Assembly: GCA_937907305.1 (NCBI GenBank)
Contig: CALERQ010000165.1
Coordinates: 1 to 48,860, forward strand
Direction: 5' to 3'
Source: an uncultured Clostridia bacterium
GTDB taxonomy: Bacteria; Bacillota; Clostridia; Oscillospirales; Ruminococcaceae
DNA: 48,860 nucleotides
The notes under the pieces: model-generated
Databases searched by the model: none
The model's input: only the letters and a program-made list of their open reading frames with translations
Told to the model about the DNA's origin: nothing
In this document: positions 32,347 through 39,352 of the stretch, piece after piece
Layout of the letters: each line of letters starts with the position of its first letter
Position numbering within the stretch: the first letter of the stretch is position 1
Position numbers and translations under genes: made by a program

Positions 32347-32946
32347 TTATAGTTCGCTGCGGCCCTCCATGGCACGCCACAGAGTTACCTCATCGGCGTA
32401 TTCCAGATTTCCGCCCACAGGGATGCCGTAGGCCAGCCGACTAACCTTGACGCCAAGAGGCTTGAGCAGCTTGGCAATATACATGGCCGTTGCTTCCCCC
32501 TCCACGGTAGGGTTGGTGGCCATAATGACCTCACTGACATCGCCTTTGGCTATGCGGGCCAACAGCTCCTTAATGGTGAGCTGATCCGGACCGATGCCAT
32601 CCATGGGGGAAATGAGCCCATGCAGCACATGATAGACACCATTATATTCCCGGGTGCGTTCAAAGGCCAGCACATCGCGGGGATCTTCCACCACACAGAT
32701 GAGGGAGGCATCCCGCCCCTTGGCCGAGCAGATGGGGCAAAGCTCCCCTTCAGTAAAGTTGCCGCAGACAGAACACTTTTTGATCTTACTTTTAGCTTCC
32801 AAAATGGCAGTGGAAAATTCCTTTGCCTTGTCCTCCGGCAAATCCAGCACATAAAAGGCGAATCGCTGGGCCATCTTGCGGCCGACACCCGGCAGGCGGG
32901 CAAACTGCTCGATAAGTTTTTGCAGCGGCGCTGCGGTGGAATCCAT
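32347..32946 (-). CDS. recR: Recombination mediator protein RecR
   Basis: 199 aa, normal RecR length. Order: helix-hairpin-helix 'RLPGVGRKMAQRFAFYVLD', a four-Cys zinc finger 'CSVCGNFTEGELCPIC' (about residues 54-69), the Toprim domain 'ICVVEDPRDVLAFERT', the conserved 'YHVLHGLISPMDGIGPDQL' and 'SRLAYGIPVGGNLEYAD'. With RecO/RecF it loads RecA at gaps. It follows the ybaB gene by about 30 bases in the classical dnaX-ybaB-recR operon. Confidence 0.98.
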   Translation of the reverse strand: MDSTAAPLQKLIEQFARLPGVGRKMAQRFAFYVLDLPEDKAKEFSTAILEAKSKIKKCSVCGNFTEGELCPICSAKGRDASLICVVEDPRDVLAFERTREYNGVYHVLHGLISPMDGIGPDQLTIKELLARIAKGDVSEVIMATNPTVEGEATAMYIAKLLKPLGVKVSRLAYGIPVGGNLEYADEVTLWRAMEGRSEL

Positions 32947-32978
32947 GCGATTCTCTCCCCTCTTACGGAAAAATAAGA

Positions 32979-33317
32979 TTACAGACCGAGATCCAGTCCG
33001 CCGGTAATGGCGCCAATGGTCTGCTCGGCATCCGCATTGCAGGCACGGATGGCCTCATTGACGCCTTCCCGGATGAGATCCTGCAGAAACTCGATATCAT
33101 CAGGATCCACTACTTCCGGCTTAAGGGTAACAGATGTCACTTCCTTTTTGCCGTTGATTTCAACTTCAATATTGCCGCCGCCAGCAGAAACATGGTAGAC
33201 CTTTTCTTCCAGTTCCGCCTGGGCACGGGTCATCTCTTCCTGCATCTTCTGCATCCGCTGCATCATCTGGTTCATATTACCGGCGCCGCCGGCGCCCTGG
33301 GGAATTCTTGCTTTCAT
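32979..33317 (-). CDS. YbaB/EbfC family nucleoid-associated protein
   Basis: 112 aa. An N-terminal Gly-rich stretch and a coiled coil 'MNQMMQRMQKMQEEMTRAQAELEEK' precede the 'GGGNIEVEINGKKEVTSVTLKPEVVDPDD' beta region and 'FLQDLIREGVNEAIRACNADAEQ', all typical of the YbaB dimer. Members bind DNA without strong sequence specificity. It sits between dnaX and recR, its usual place; AAAAAGGAG lies before the start. Confidence 0.96.
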   Translation of the reverse strand: MKARIPQGAGGAGNMNQMMQRMQKMQEEMTRAQAELEEKVYHVSAGGGNIEVEINGKKEVTSVTLKPEVVDPDDIEFLQDLIREGVNEAIRACNADAEQTIGAITGGLDLGL

Positions 33318-33338
33318 ATTGGTTCTCCTTTTTGGTTA

Positions 33339-34991
33339 TTATTCTCTGGTAACTGGGATGCCCATTCCCTCCGCCTGCTTGATGAGATCCTCCAGCGGAG
33401 AGCTTTGCGGAGCGGCCGCCTTGGGCACAGCGGTGTAGGGCCCCACACCATATTTCACGCCAGTCACTTCGGCGATAGCTCGCTTTAGGCTCTGACGGGT
33501 AAAATCATTGCTGCGCATCATCTCCAAAAAGATGGGCTTATCGCACTCGATGAGGACAGTCTGCCCGCGGAAATGGGCATGGCTGCCCTGCAGAGCGCCT
33601 GCCAGCATCTTATTAATGACGCCAAGACGGTCCAATACCTGCAGCCACTGGTCCTCCGGCATTGGCTCCACCGGGGCAGCGGCAGACTTCGCGGCCGGCT
33701 GGGCCGCTTCCTGCTGCGGGGGCGGTTCCATGCCGGACAGCGCTACCTGCTCCGGTTCGGCTGATTTTTCTTGTTGTGGCTGGGATACTCCTCCGTCAGC
33801 CGGCTGCGGCGCCGGGGACGGCGTGGGGCGGATCCCCTCCGCCAGCAGCCGATTGAGCTTAGCTTCCAGCTCCTCGATGCGGGCGACCAACGCTTCCCGG
33901 CTGGGACTGACCCGCCGGTCGCTGAGCTTCAAGAGGGCCAGCTCCATCTCGGCCCGGCGGCTGGTGCTGCGGGCCATGGCCGCCTGGGTATCCTGCAGCG
34001 TTCTGATGGCATCCATGAGCGCGGCTGGGGTAAAGGAGGCCGCTTGTTTTTTATACTGCTCCAGCGTCTGCGGCAGGCAGACAATAAGTTGTTCGGGATC
34101 ACGGGCGGTAGCTGCCACCAACAGGTTGCGGTAATGGCTGATCAATTGGCTGCACAGGCGGTCATATTCCACAGCCTGTCCGGCCAGGCGTTCCATGGCA
34201 TCCATTGCGCCGGTAAAATCCCCCGTCGCGGCGGCATCGGCAATCTCGAAGAGATAATCCTGCCCCACAAGCCCGGCCGCCTCGCTGACGGTTTCCACGG
34301 TGATATCGTGGGCATGCGCCCAGCAAAGATCGAGGAGAGAAAGGGCATCGCGCATACCGCCATCGGCAATACGGGCAATAAGGGCGGCGGCTTCATCCGT
34401 CAGGGTCATGTCCTCCTGTCCGGCAATATATAGTAGTCTATCCCGAATGACATCCGGGGCGATGCGCTTAAAATCGAACCGCTGACAGCGGGACTGAATG
34501 GTAGCTGGGATTTTGTGTACTTCGGTGGTGGCCAAAATGAAAATCACATGCTCCGGCGGCTCTTCCATGATCTTAAGCAGGGCATTGACCGCCCCAACGG
34601 AGAGCATATGCGCCTCATCGATGATATAAACACGGTATTTGGCGATATTGGGCAGGAAAACGGCTTCTTCCCGCAGGTCACGGATGTTATCCACGCCGTT
34701 ATTGCTGGCGGCATCAATCTCCACTACATCCACCAGGCTGCCGTTATCCACCCCTCGGCAGCAGTCACATTGGCCGCAGGGACTGCCATCTACTGGATTG
34801 CGGCAGTTCACCGCCTTGGCGATGAGCTTGGCACAGGTGGTTTTGCCGGTGCCACGGCTGCCCATCAGCAAATAGGCATGGGCAGGCTTCCCCTGGATCA
34901 TCTCGTTTTTCAGCGTAGTGGTGATGTGCTCCTGCCCCACGACTTCTTCGAATGTGCGGGGACGCCACTTACGGTATAGTGCCTGGTACAT
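33339..34991 (-). CDS. dnaX: DNA polymerase III subunits gamma and tau
   Basis: 550 aa. 'YRKWRPRTFEEVVGQEHI' opens the clamp-loader AAA+ module; Walker A is GSRGTGKTT (residues 44-52), the four-Cys zinc site is in 'CRNPVDGSPCGQCDCC', Walker B is YIIDEAHML and the sensor/arginine finger is in 'IQSRCQRF'. After about residue 365 comes a Pro/Gln-rich linker and a C-terminal domain resembling tau domain III ('WLQVLDRLGVINKMLAGALQ'). I see no obvious slippery frameshift site, but did not search exhaustively. ATG 34991 has GGGGAG upstream; the longer frame runs into the SRP RNA gene. It is the first protein gene of the dnaX-ybaB-recR block. Confidence 0.97.
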   Translation of the reverse strand: MYQALYRKWRPRTFEEVVGQEHITTTLKNEMIQGKPAHAYLLMGSRGTGKTTCAKLIAKAVNCRNPVDGSPCGQCDCCRGVDNGSLVDVVEIDAASNNGVDNIRDLREEAVFLPNIAKYRVYIIDEAHMLSVGAVNALLKIMEEPPEHVIFILATTEVHKIPATIQSRCQRFDFKRIAPDVIRDRLLYIAGQEDMTLTDEAAALIARIADGGMRDALSLLDLCWAHAHDITVETVSEAAGLVGQDYLFEIADAAATGDFTGAMDAMERLAGQAVEYDRLCSQLISHYRNLLVAATARDPEQLIVCLPQTLEQYKKQAASFTPAALMDAIRTLQDTQAAMARSTSRRAEMELALLKLSDRRVSPSREALVARIEELEAKLNRLLAEGIRPTPSPAPQPADGGVSQPQQEKSAEPEQVALSGMEPPPQQEAAQPAAKSAAAPVEPMPEDQWLQVLDRLGVINKMLAGALQGSHAHFRGQTVLIECDKPIFLEMMRSNDFTRQSLKRAIAEVTGVKYGVGPYTAVPKAAAPQSSPLEDLIKQAEGMGIPVTRE

Positions 34992-35020
34992 TCCGTTTTC
35001 TCCCCTTTCCCGCAAAATGA

Positions 35021-35161
35021 AAAGGCAGCCTTTATCATACGGAAACCCGGTTGGCTGCGGCACCCGCAAATACTGCTTAATGCTGCTCGGTTCCCCGCCT
35101 GACATGGTTCACAGCACTGCGTCGCACAGGACCAGATTTCCGCATGACAAAGGCTGCCTTT
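35021..35161 (-). ncRNA. ffs: Signal recognition particle RNA (bacterial 4.5S/scRNA)
   Basis: About 140 nt, ends approximate. On the minus strand the hallmark domain IV is GTGAACCATGTCAGGC, a GGGGAAC apical loop and CGAGCAGCA, the Ffh-binding asymmetric loop. Long flanking arms pair over the whole length: AAAGGCAGCC-TTTGTCATGCGGAAA at the 5' side with TTTCCGTATGATAAAGGCTGCC at the 3' side in complementary order. The 3' arm ends in TTTTC and may double as terminator. It lies 30 bases upstream of dnaX, a common location in Firmicutes. Confidence 0.92.
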
Positions 35162-35188
35162 GCACGACCTGTCATGGCCTACTAAGAT

Positions 35189-35217
35189 ATTATACACGAA
35201 TTTAAGTTCGTGTGCAA
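35189..35217 (-). promoter_or_regulatory. Promoter of the SRP RNA/dnaX block with a LexA-like dyad in its spacer
   Basis: On the minus strand: TTGCAC, a 17-base spacer and TATAAT. The spacer contains CACGAA-CTTAAA-TTCGTG, whose core CGAAC-TTAA-ATTCG is one base off the Gram-positive SOS consensus. The promoter call is firm; the operator call is speculative. Confidence 0.7.
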
Positions 35218-35230
35218 CCATTTTTTCTTG

Positions 35231-35710
35231 TCAATCTTCGCTGATAAAATAGCCCAGGATCTCCTGCTGCATGGCATCCATGTCATCAGTGGTGACAATA
35301 ACCAAGAGGGCGTAATTTCCTGCTGTAATGACCCGTCCGGCCTGTGCCGAAGGATACCCGGGAAATGCCTGCTGCACTGTCTCCAGACGCTTTTGCAGGG
35401 CGGCAGTCACCTTTTCCGTTTTGCCCGGGACCGCCTGCGCCAATAGCATTTGCTGGGGATTATCCTCTGGTGCGGCAATGCGCCCGCAGCCCAAAAGAAG
35501 GTATTTCTCTTTTATCTGCAGCAGCGCTGCCAGATCAGCCGCACTCTCCAGCCGCATGCTTTCCGGCAGATCATACCGTTGGGATAGATCTTCTATCATC
35601 TGCTCCGGGGTGGTATCTTCCCGCAGTACAATGGATCCTGACAGTTCCTTTTTTCCACAGGCGGTGCACAGCAGCAGGCACCCCAGCAGCAAGATCATCC
35701 ATCTTTTCAT
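35231..35710 (-). CDS. DUF4358-type lipoprotein
   Basis: 159 aa. The signal peptide ends in the lipobox LCTAC with Cys18. The mature part follows the DUF4358 pattern: an early 'MIEDLSQRYDLPESM', a central 'EKYLLLGCGRIAAPEDNPQQMLLAQAVPGKTEKVTAALQKR' segment (about 68-110) in which family members place similar Lys/Glu-rich helices, and a C-terminal 'GNYALLVIVTTDDMDAM'. Members are common small exported proteins in Clostridia with no established function. It lies between the SRP RNA promoter and asnA, same strand as both, with an asnA terminator upstream, so it is probably a separate unit. Confidence 0.78.
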   Translation of the reverse strand: MKRWMILLLGCLLLCTACGKKELSGSIVLREDTTPEQMIEDLSQRYDLPESMRLESAADLAALLQIKEKYLLLGCGRIAAPEDNPQQMLLAQAVPGKTEKVTAALQKRLETVQQAFPGYPSAQAGRVITAGNYALLVIVTTDDMDAMQQEILGYFISED

Positions 35711-35775
35711 GCAAGCTCCCCCCTCTTACCCTTTTGTATGGCAGAAGAAGGAAAAACATTCCCGCAAAAATGAAA

Positions 35776-35810
35776 GCCGCCCGGCACAGCCGGGCAGCCC
35801 CAAAGATACT
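35776..35810 (-). terminator. asnA terminator
   Basis: On the minus strand GCTGCCCGGC and GCCGGGCGGC pair around TGT (one G-T pair) and are followed by TTTCATTTTTG at about 35761-35775, shortly after the asnA stop. Confidence 0.75.
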
Positions 35811-35815
35811 TTGTT

Positions 35816-36829
35816 TTACAAAAGAATGATGCCGGCTTCCTCGCACTTTTTTACGGTGTCATCGTCCCACACCGAGGATTGCACCTCTCCGATATGGACA
35901 GTTCCCATCAGGAACATACACAATCTCGATTGGCCAATACCGCCGCCAATGGTCAGCGGCAGCTCTCCGGCCAGCAGCATCCGGTGGAAGGGCAATGTAC
36001 GGCGGTTTTCACAGCCGGAAATAGTCAGCTGGCGGTCCAGTGCCGCAGGATCTACACGGATGCCCATGGAGGAAAGCTCAAAAGCGGTGCCCAGTACCCG
36101 GTTGTAGACCAGCAGGTCGCCGTTCAGTGTCCAGTCATCATAGTCCGGCGCACGCCCATCATGCGGTTTTCCGCTGCGGAGCTCACCGCCGATCTGCATG
36201 AGGAACACGGTGCCGCATTCTTTTGCGATGGCGTTCTCCCGCTCCTTTGGGGTCAGGTCAGGGTATCTGTCCTCCAGCTCCTGTGTGGTGATAAAGGTCA
36301 CCTCCGGAACCAGGTCCGGAACCGTATTCAGCTGCGGGTATATGGCCCGCAGGGTGCGCTGGGTGGAAACGATCGCATCCACAATGCTCTGTACCGTAGC
36401 TTTCAGATAGGCCACATTGCGCTCCTCTGGTGTGATAACCTTTTCCCAGTCCCACTGATCCACATAGATGGAGTGAATGTTATCCAGCGTTTCATCGCGG
36501 CGGATAGCGTTCATATCGGTATAAAGGCCCTTGCCGGGACGGAAGCCGTAGCGGTGCAGCGCCAGGCGCTTCCACTTGGCCAAGGAGTGCACCACCTGTG
36601 CATCCCGGCCGATATCCGGCACATCAAAGGAAACGGGGCGCTCCACGCCGTTCAGGTCATCATTCAGGCCGGTAGAAGCCTCCACAAACAGCGGGGCTGA
36701 TACCCGGCTTAGATTCAGATTGCCGCAGAGAGTATCCTCAAACACCCGCTTGATCAGGCTGATGGCCTTTTGGGTATCATACAGGGAAAGGCAGCTGTGG
36801 TAACCTGCCGGGATGAACACTTTGCTCAT
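35816..36829 (-). CDS. asnA: Aspartate--ammonia ligase (asparagine synthetase A)
   Basis: 337 aa, normal for AsnA. A class II aminoacyl-tRNA-synthetase-like fold with 'RVSAPLFVEASTGLNDDLNGVERPV', 'AQVVHSLAKWKRLALHRYGF', 'LYTDMNAIRRDE', 'SIYVDQWDWEKVI', 'GGELRSGKPHDGRAPDYDDW' (ATP and aspartate pocket) and 'LTIGGGIGQSRLCMFLM' near the C-terminus. Reaction: aspartate plus ammonia plus ATP gives asparagine, AMP and pyrophosphate. The start has AAAGGAG upstream and a consensus promoter; there is no T-box-like leader, because the leader is only about 35 bases. Confidence 0.97.
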   Translation of the reverse strand: MSKVFIPAGYHSCLSLYDTQKAISLIKRVFEDTLCGNLNLSRVSAPLFVEASTGLNDDLNGVERPVSFDVPDIGRDAQVVHSLAKWKRLALHRYGFRPGKGLYTDMNAIRRDETLDNIHSIYVDQWDWEKVITPEERNVAYLKATVQSIVDAIVSTQRTLRAIYPQLNTVPDLVPEVTFITTQELEDRYPDLTPKERENAIAKECGTVFLMQIGGELRSGKPHDGRAPDYDDWTLNGDLLVYNRVLGTAFELSSMGIRVDPAALDRQLTISGCENRRTLPFHRMLLAGELPLTIGGGIGQSRLCMFLMGTVHIGEVQSSVWDDDTVKKCEEAGIILL

Positions 36830-36865
36830 TGTTCCGCACTCCTTTGCGCAAAAAATATATCTGCA

Positions 36866-36894
36866 AGTATAGGCCGGCCAGCGGCGTTTGTCAA
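36866..36894 (-). promoter_or_regulatory. asnA promoter
   Basis: On the minus strand: TTGACA, a 17-base spacer and TATACT, close to the sigma-A consensus. Confidence 0.85.
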
Positions 36895-36935
36895 GCCAAA
36901 AATGAAATTTAACATCGCCTTAACTTGCAAAAATG

Positions 36936-37024
36936 CCGGCCTGCAGGGCAAGCCGCCCTCCGGACGGCTTTAGCAGCCTTCGGCTGCCACGCGGCGCTAC
37001 AAGCGCCGCGGCCCTGCGGGCCGG
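36936..37024. repeat. GC-rich multi-hairpin repeat, family 2, copy 2
   Basis: Outer arms GGCCTGCAGGGC/GCCCTGCGGGCC match those of the repeat at 17602-17693, but the inner hairpins differ (AAGCCG-CGGCTT, GCAGCC-GGCTGC, GCGGCGC-GCGCCGC). Outer arms conserved with variable interiors suggest a mobile or shuffled element. Confidence 0.75.
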
Positions 37025-37060
37025 TCTCCATTGGTTTGCAGGAATCGGCAAATATCCTGC

Positions 37061-38212
37061 TCAAATCAATCCCTGCGCCCTGTAAAAGGCGATGAGCAGA
37101 TCGACCATGCGGCCGTAGCTCTGCACCCCATCGGTCTGGTCGTTGGCCTTCAGGTAGGCATCGTTCCAGTGGTCAGCCGTTTCGCCTACCGGCGTTTCGT
37201 ACTTTTTCCAGTAGCGGCTGTTTGCTGCCAGATCCCGCAGCACCCCTTCCGGCAGCAGCGTATAGATCTCCTGCCAAGCGTTTTGGTCATAGCGGTACAG
37301 GCGATTCGTAGCGTGGATAAGTCCCATCATCGCACCGCTGTACTGCAGCTCTGTACTACCGCTATTATAGCAAGCCAGGTAAGAGATAAAATTCGCCTCA
37401 TCTTCCCGCATAAAGCCGCAGATGTGAGAAAGCTCGTGACACATGGTGGAGGAAATGCCGTAGGCCGGCTGATGCACATTGATATTTGGCTCCGAAATAT
37501 AGGGAAAAATCACACCAGTCAGCTGAATATAGCTCATAACCTCCGAAAAATACATGGCTTTCGGGCGGGTCCGTCCCGCCAGGTCAAAGAGCTGCACCCC
37601 ATAGATCTTATCCAGTGCTGTCACCGCATCGGAAGCGGTCTCCGCCAGTTCCGCATATGCTACGGAAGAAGCAAACACCCCCTCGGCATCCTCTTCACAT
37701 TGTGGCCGCAGCTCCGCAGCCTGCCTCGCCAGCAGATGACAGAGTGAACGAAGCGTTTCCACATCGGTCGCCTCGGTTTGCAGTCCCAGGCTTTCCCCCA
37801 CTGGAATCCGATAGTAATTGAGATTCCCTGTAAGGACAAACCAAAAGAAAACCGCTGATGCCGCCGAGGCTATGATCCACAGCCGTTTCAAACACACCAT
37901 CCACCAGCGCTTTCCCTGCCGGATGGCTTCCCTGACCCAAAAAATGAGAAACAGCAGAATTCCTGCCCCCAACAGGAGCAGAATCATCTCCATAGCGGAA
38001 AAAGGCAGCTTGCCGGTCAGCGCCGTCAGCACAGTCGCCATGCCGTGGTACCACCCGCGGCTGTAAATGCGTTCCACCGCCATGGCATTGTCACGCGCCA
38101 GGCGGATCAGCAGCAACCCCGCTGGCGTCAGCAGTGTCAGCACCGCGCAGGCAATGATACCGCCCCGGCTCATCACCCGGGGTTTCGTTTTTGTAGCAGC
38201 CGCACTCATCAT
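37061..38212 (-). CDS. DUF3810-type membrane protein with HExxH metalloprotease-like motif
   Basis: 383 aa. Three predicted N-terminal transmembrane helices (about residues 15-35, 65-90 and 110-130) precede an extracytoplasmic domain that carries 'STMCHELSHICGFMREDEANFISYLAC' (about 255-281), the HExxH zinc-binding pattern with a downstream Glu typical of DUF3810 proteins. This looks like a membrane-bound zinc peptidase relative, but activity in this family is not demonstrated. ATG 38212 (or the adjacent ATG 38209) has GAGGG upstream and lies 10 bases after the thioesterase stop, so the two form an operon. Confidence 0.8.
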   Translation of the reverse strand: MMSAAATKTKPRVMSRGGIIACAVLTLLTPAGLLLIRLARDNAMAVERIYSRGWYHGMATVLTALTGKLPFSAMEMILLLLGAGILLFLIFWVREAIRQGKRWWMVCLKRLWIIASAASAVFFWFVLTGNLNYYRIPVGESLGLQTEATDVETLRSLCHLLARQAAELRPQCEEDAEGVFASSVAYAELAETASDAVTALDKIYGVQLFDLAGRTRPKAMYFSEVMSYIQLTGVIFPYISEPNINVHQPAYGISSTMCHELSHICGFMREDEANFISYLACYNSGSTELQYSGAMMGLIHATNRLYRYDQNAWQEIYTLLPEGVLRDLAANSRYWKKYETPVGETADHWNDAYLKANDQTDGVQSYGRMVDLLIAFYRAQGLI

Positions 38213-38222
38213 AGGGATACCC

Positions 38223-38606
38223 TCATTGAGCCAGCTTGGCATTAGTCTTTTCCATAAAACGCTCCGCCCGTATAATGGCGCGGGTATGACTGCCCTCACC
38301 GATGGCCCCAGCGGTATCTTCGGCATAGACCCTGAAGGAAAGTATTCTGCCCTCCACAGCAGTCAGCTCCGCCGTAACGGTCACTTTCATCCCCACCGGG
38401 CTGGCCGCAGTGTGGCGCATATTCATCTCCGTTCCCACGCTGGTGGCGCCTTCCTCCAGCCGTTCGGCACAGCAGCCACAGGCCGCCGCCTCCATCCACG
38501 CAATAAGAACCGGGGTTGACAATACAGGCAGGCTGCCGCTCCCCACACGGGCAGCGGTATCTGCCTCAGTAACGGTTTTATGTAAGGTAAAGATTTTATT
38601 TTCCAT
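38223..38606 (-). CDS. FlK-like hotdog-fold thioesterase
   Basis: 127 aa. The pattern fits the small FlK-type (fluoroacetyl-CoA thioesterase-like) hotdog family: 'VGSGSLPVLSTPVLIAWMEAAAC', then 'GTEMNMRHTAASPVGMKVTVTAELTAVEG' (conserved T-x-x-x-x-H-x-A-x-x-P-x-G) and 'FRVYAEDTAGAIGEGSHTRAII' with the closing His. Family members hydrolyse short acyl-CoAs; fluoroacetyl-CoA resistance is one special case and should not be assumed. The start has AAAGGAG upstream. It is transcribed with the DUF3810 gene. Confidence 0.85.
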   Translation of the reverse strand: MENKIFTLHKTVTEADTAARVGSGSLPVLSTPVLIAWMEAAACGCCAERLEEGATSVGTEMNMRHTAASPVGMKVTVTAELTAVEGRILSFRVYAEDTAGAIGEGSHTRAIIRAERFMEKTNAKLAQ

Positions 38607-38701
38607 AGTAGGTACTCCTTTTGTATTGTATTTTCCCGTCAAACATATTGAATGAATAATCGTATTCGGCGCTATATCCTGTGTGAATCACCCGAGCCGA
38701 G

Positions 38702-39166
38702 TTAAACACCTATTTGGACAATTATAAAATTTTTTGTTTGATCCAAGCTGAAATTAGCTTCCCGTTTCTTTAGCATTGGCAGCAATGTGGCTTCTACAGC
38801 GATTTTGTCAATTCCAAAAGAGCTGATAAAATATAGCTTACCTCTTTTCCGTAAGACTTTATAACATTCGTTTAAGATCTTTTCTAACTCATTTTCAACA
38901 TGAGCAAGCGCATTATAGAACACAATAACATCAACACTATCAACCGCCATCTGTAAGTTAGTGGCATCCATCAGTAGAAAAACGATGTTTTCTGCATTCC
39001 TTACCGATGGCAGCAAGCGGCTATCATCCAAATCAATGCATGTTACAGAACGGGCATATTGGGCCGCTTCAAAGGAGAATTCCCCACTGCCGCAAGCAAT
39101 TTCCAAAACATCTTTACACTCTATACTGTGAACGATTTGGCTTAGCGCCTCCGTAATCCTTCGCAT
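38702..39166 (-). CDS. Class I SAM-dependent methyltransferase, short and AT-rich
   Basis: 154 aa. Rossmann-fold motif I is VLEIACGSGEFSF (about residues 20-32), followed by 'VTCIDLDDSRL' (ribose-binding Asp), 'FLLMDATNLQ' and 'VDVIVFYNALAHVENELEKIL', all typical of Methyltransf_11/25 proteins. The length is below the usual 200-250, with the C-terminal cap lost or absent; the end carries no obvious further domain. Base composition is clearly more AT-rich than all neighbours, with A/T-ending codons, which suggests recent acquisition. GAGG lies upstream of ATG 39166. The target molecule is unknown. Confidence 0.75.
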   Translation of the reverse strand: MRRITEALSQIVHSIECKDVLEIACGSGEFSFEAAQYARSVTCIDLDDSRLLPSVRNAENIVFLLMDATNLQMAVDSVDVIVFYNALAHVENELEKILNECYKVLRKRGKLYFISSFGIDKIAVEATLLPMLKKREANFSLDQTKNFIIVQIGV

Positions 39167-39352
39167 CTCTGCAACCTCATATAGCCTTATTTTTCACGCA
39201 TTTTCATGTCTGCCCAAAATAGCATTTGTCATTTCCCCTCTATTATAAAAAAAGACGCCGCTTCTGTAAAGCGACATCTTTTTACAATCCGCAAAAGGCG
39301 CCGGCCGGCCCGCAAAGCCCGCGGGGCAGCCAGCACCATGCAGAAACTTCAC

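Noticed and set aside
33339..34991. Programmed frameshift in dnaX producing gamma
   Set aside because: I saw no A-rich slippery heptamer followed by a stem-loop in the linker region; without a computed scan I do not claim one.
36830..36935. T-box or other riboswitch in front of asnA
   Set aside because: The consensus promoter leaves a leader of only about 35 bases, too short for a T-box.
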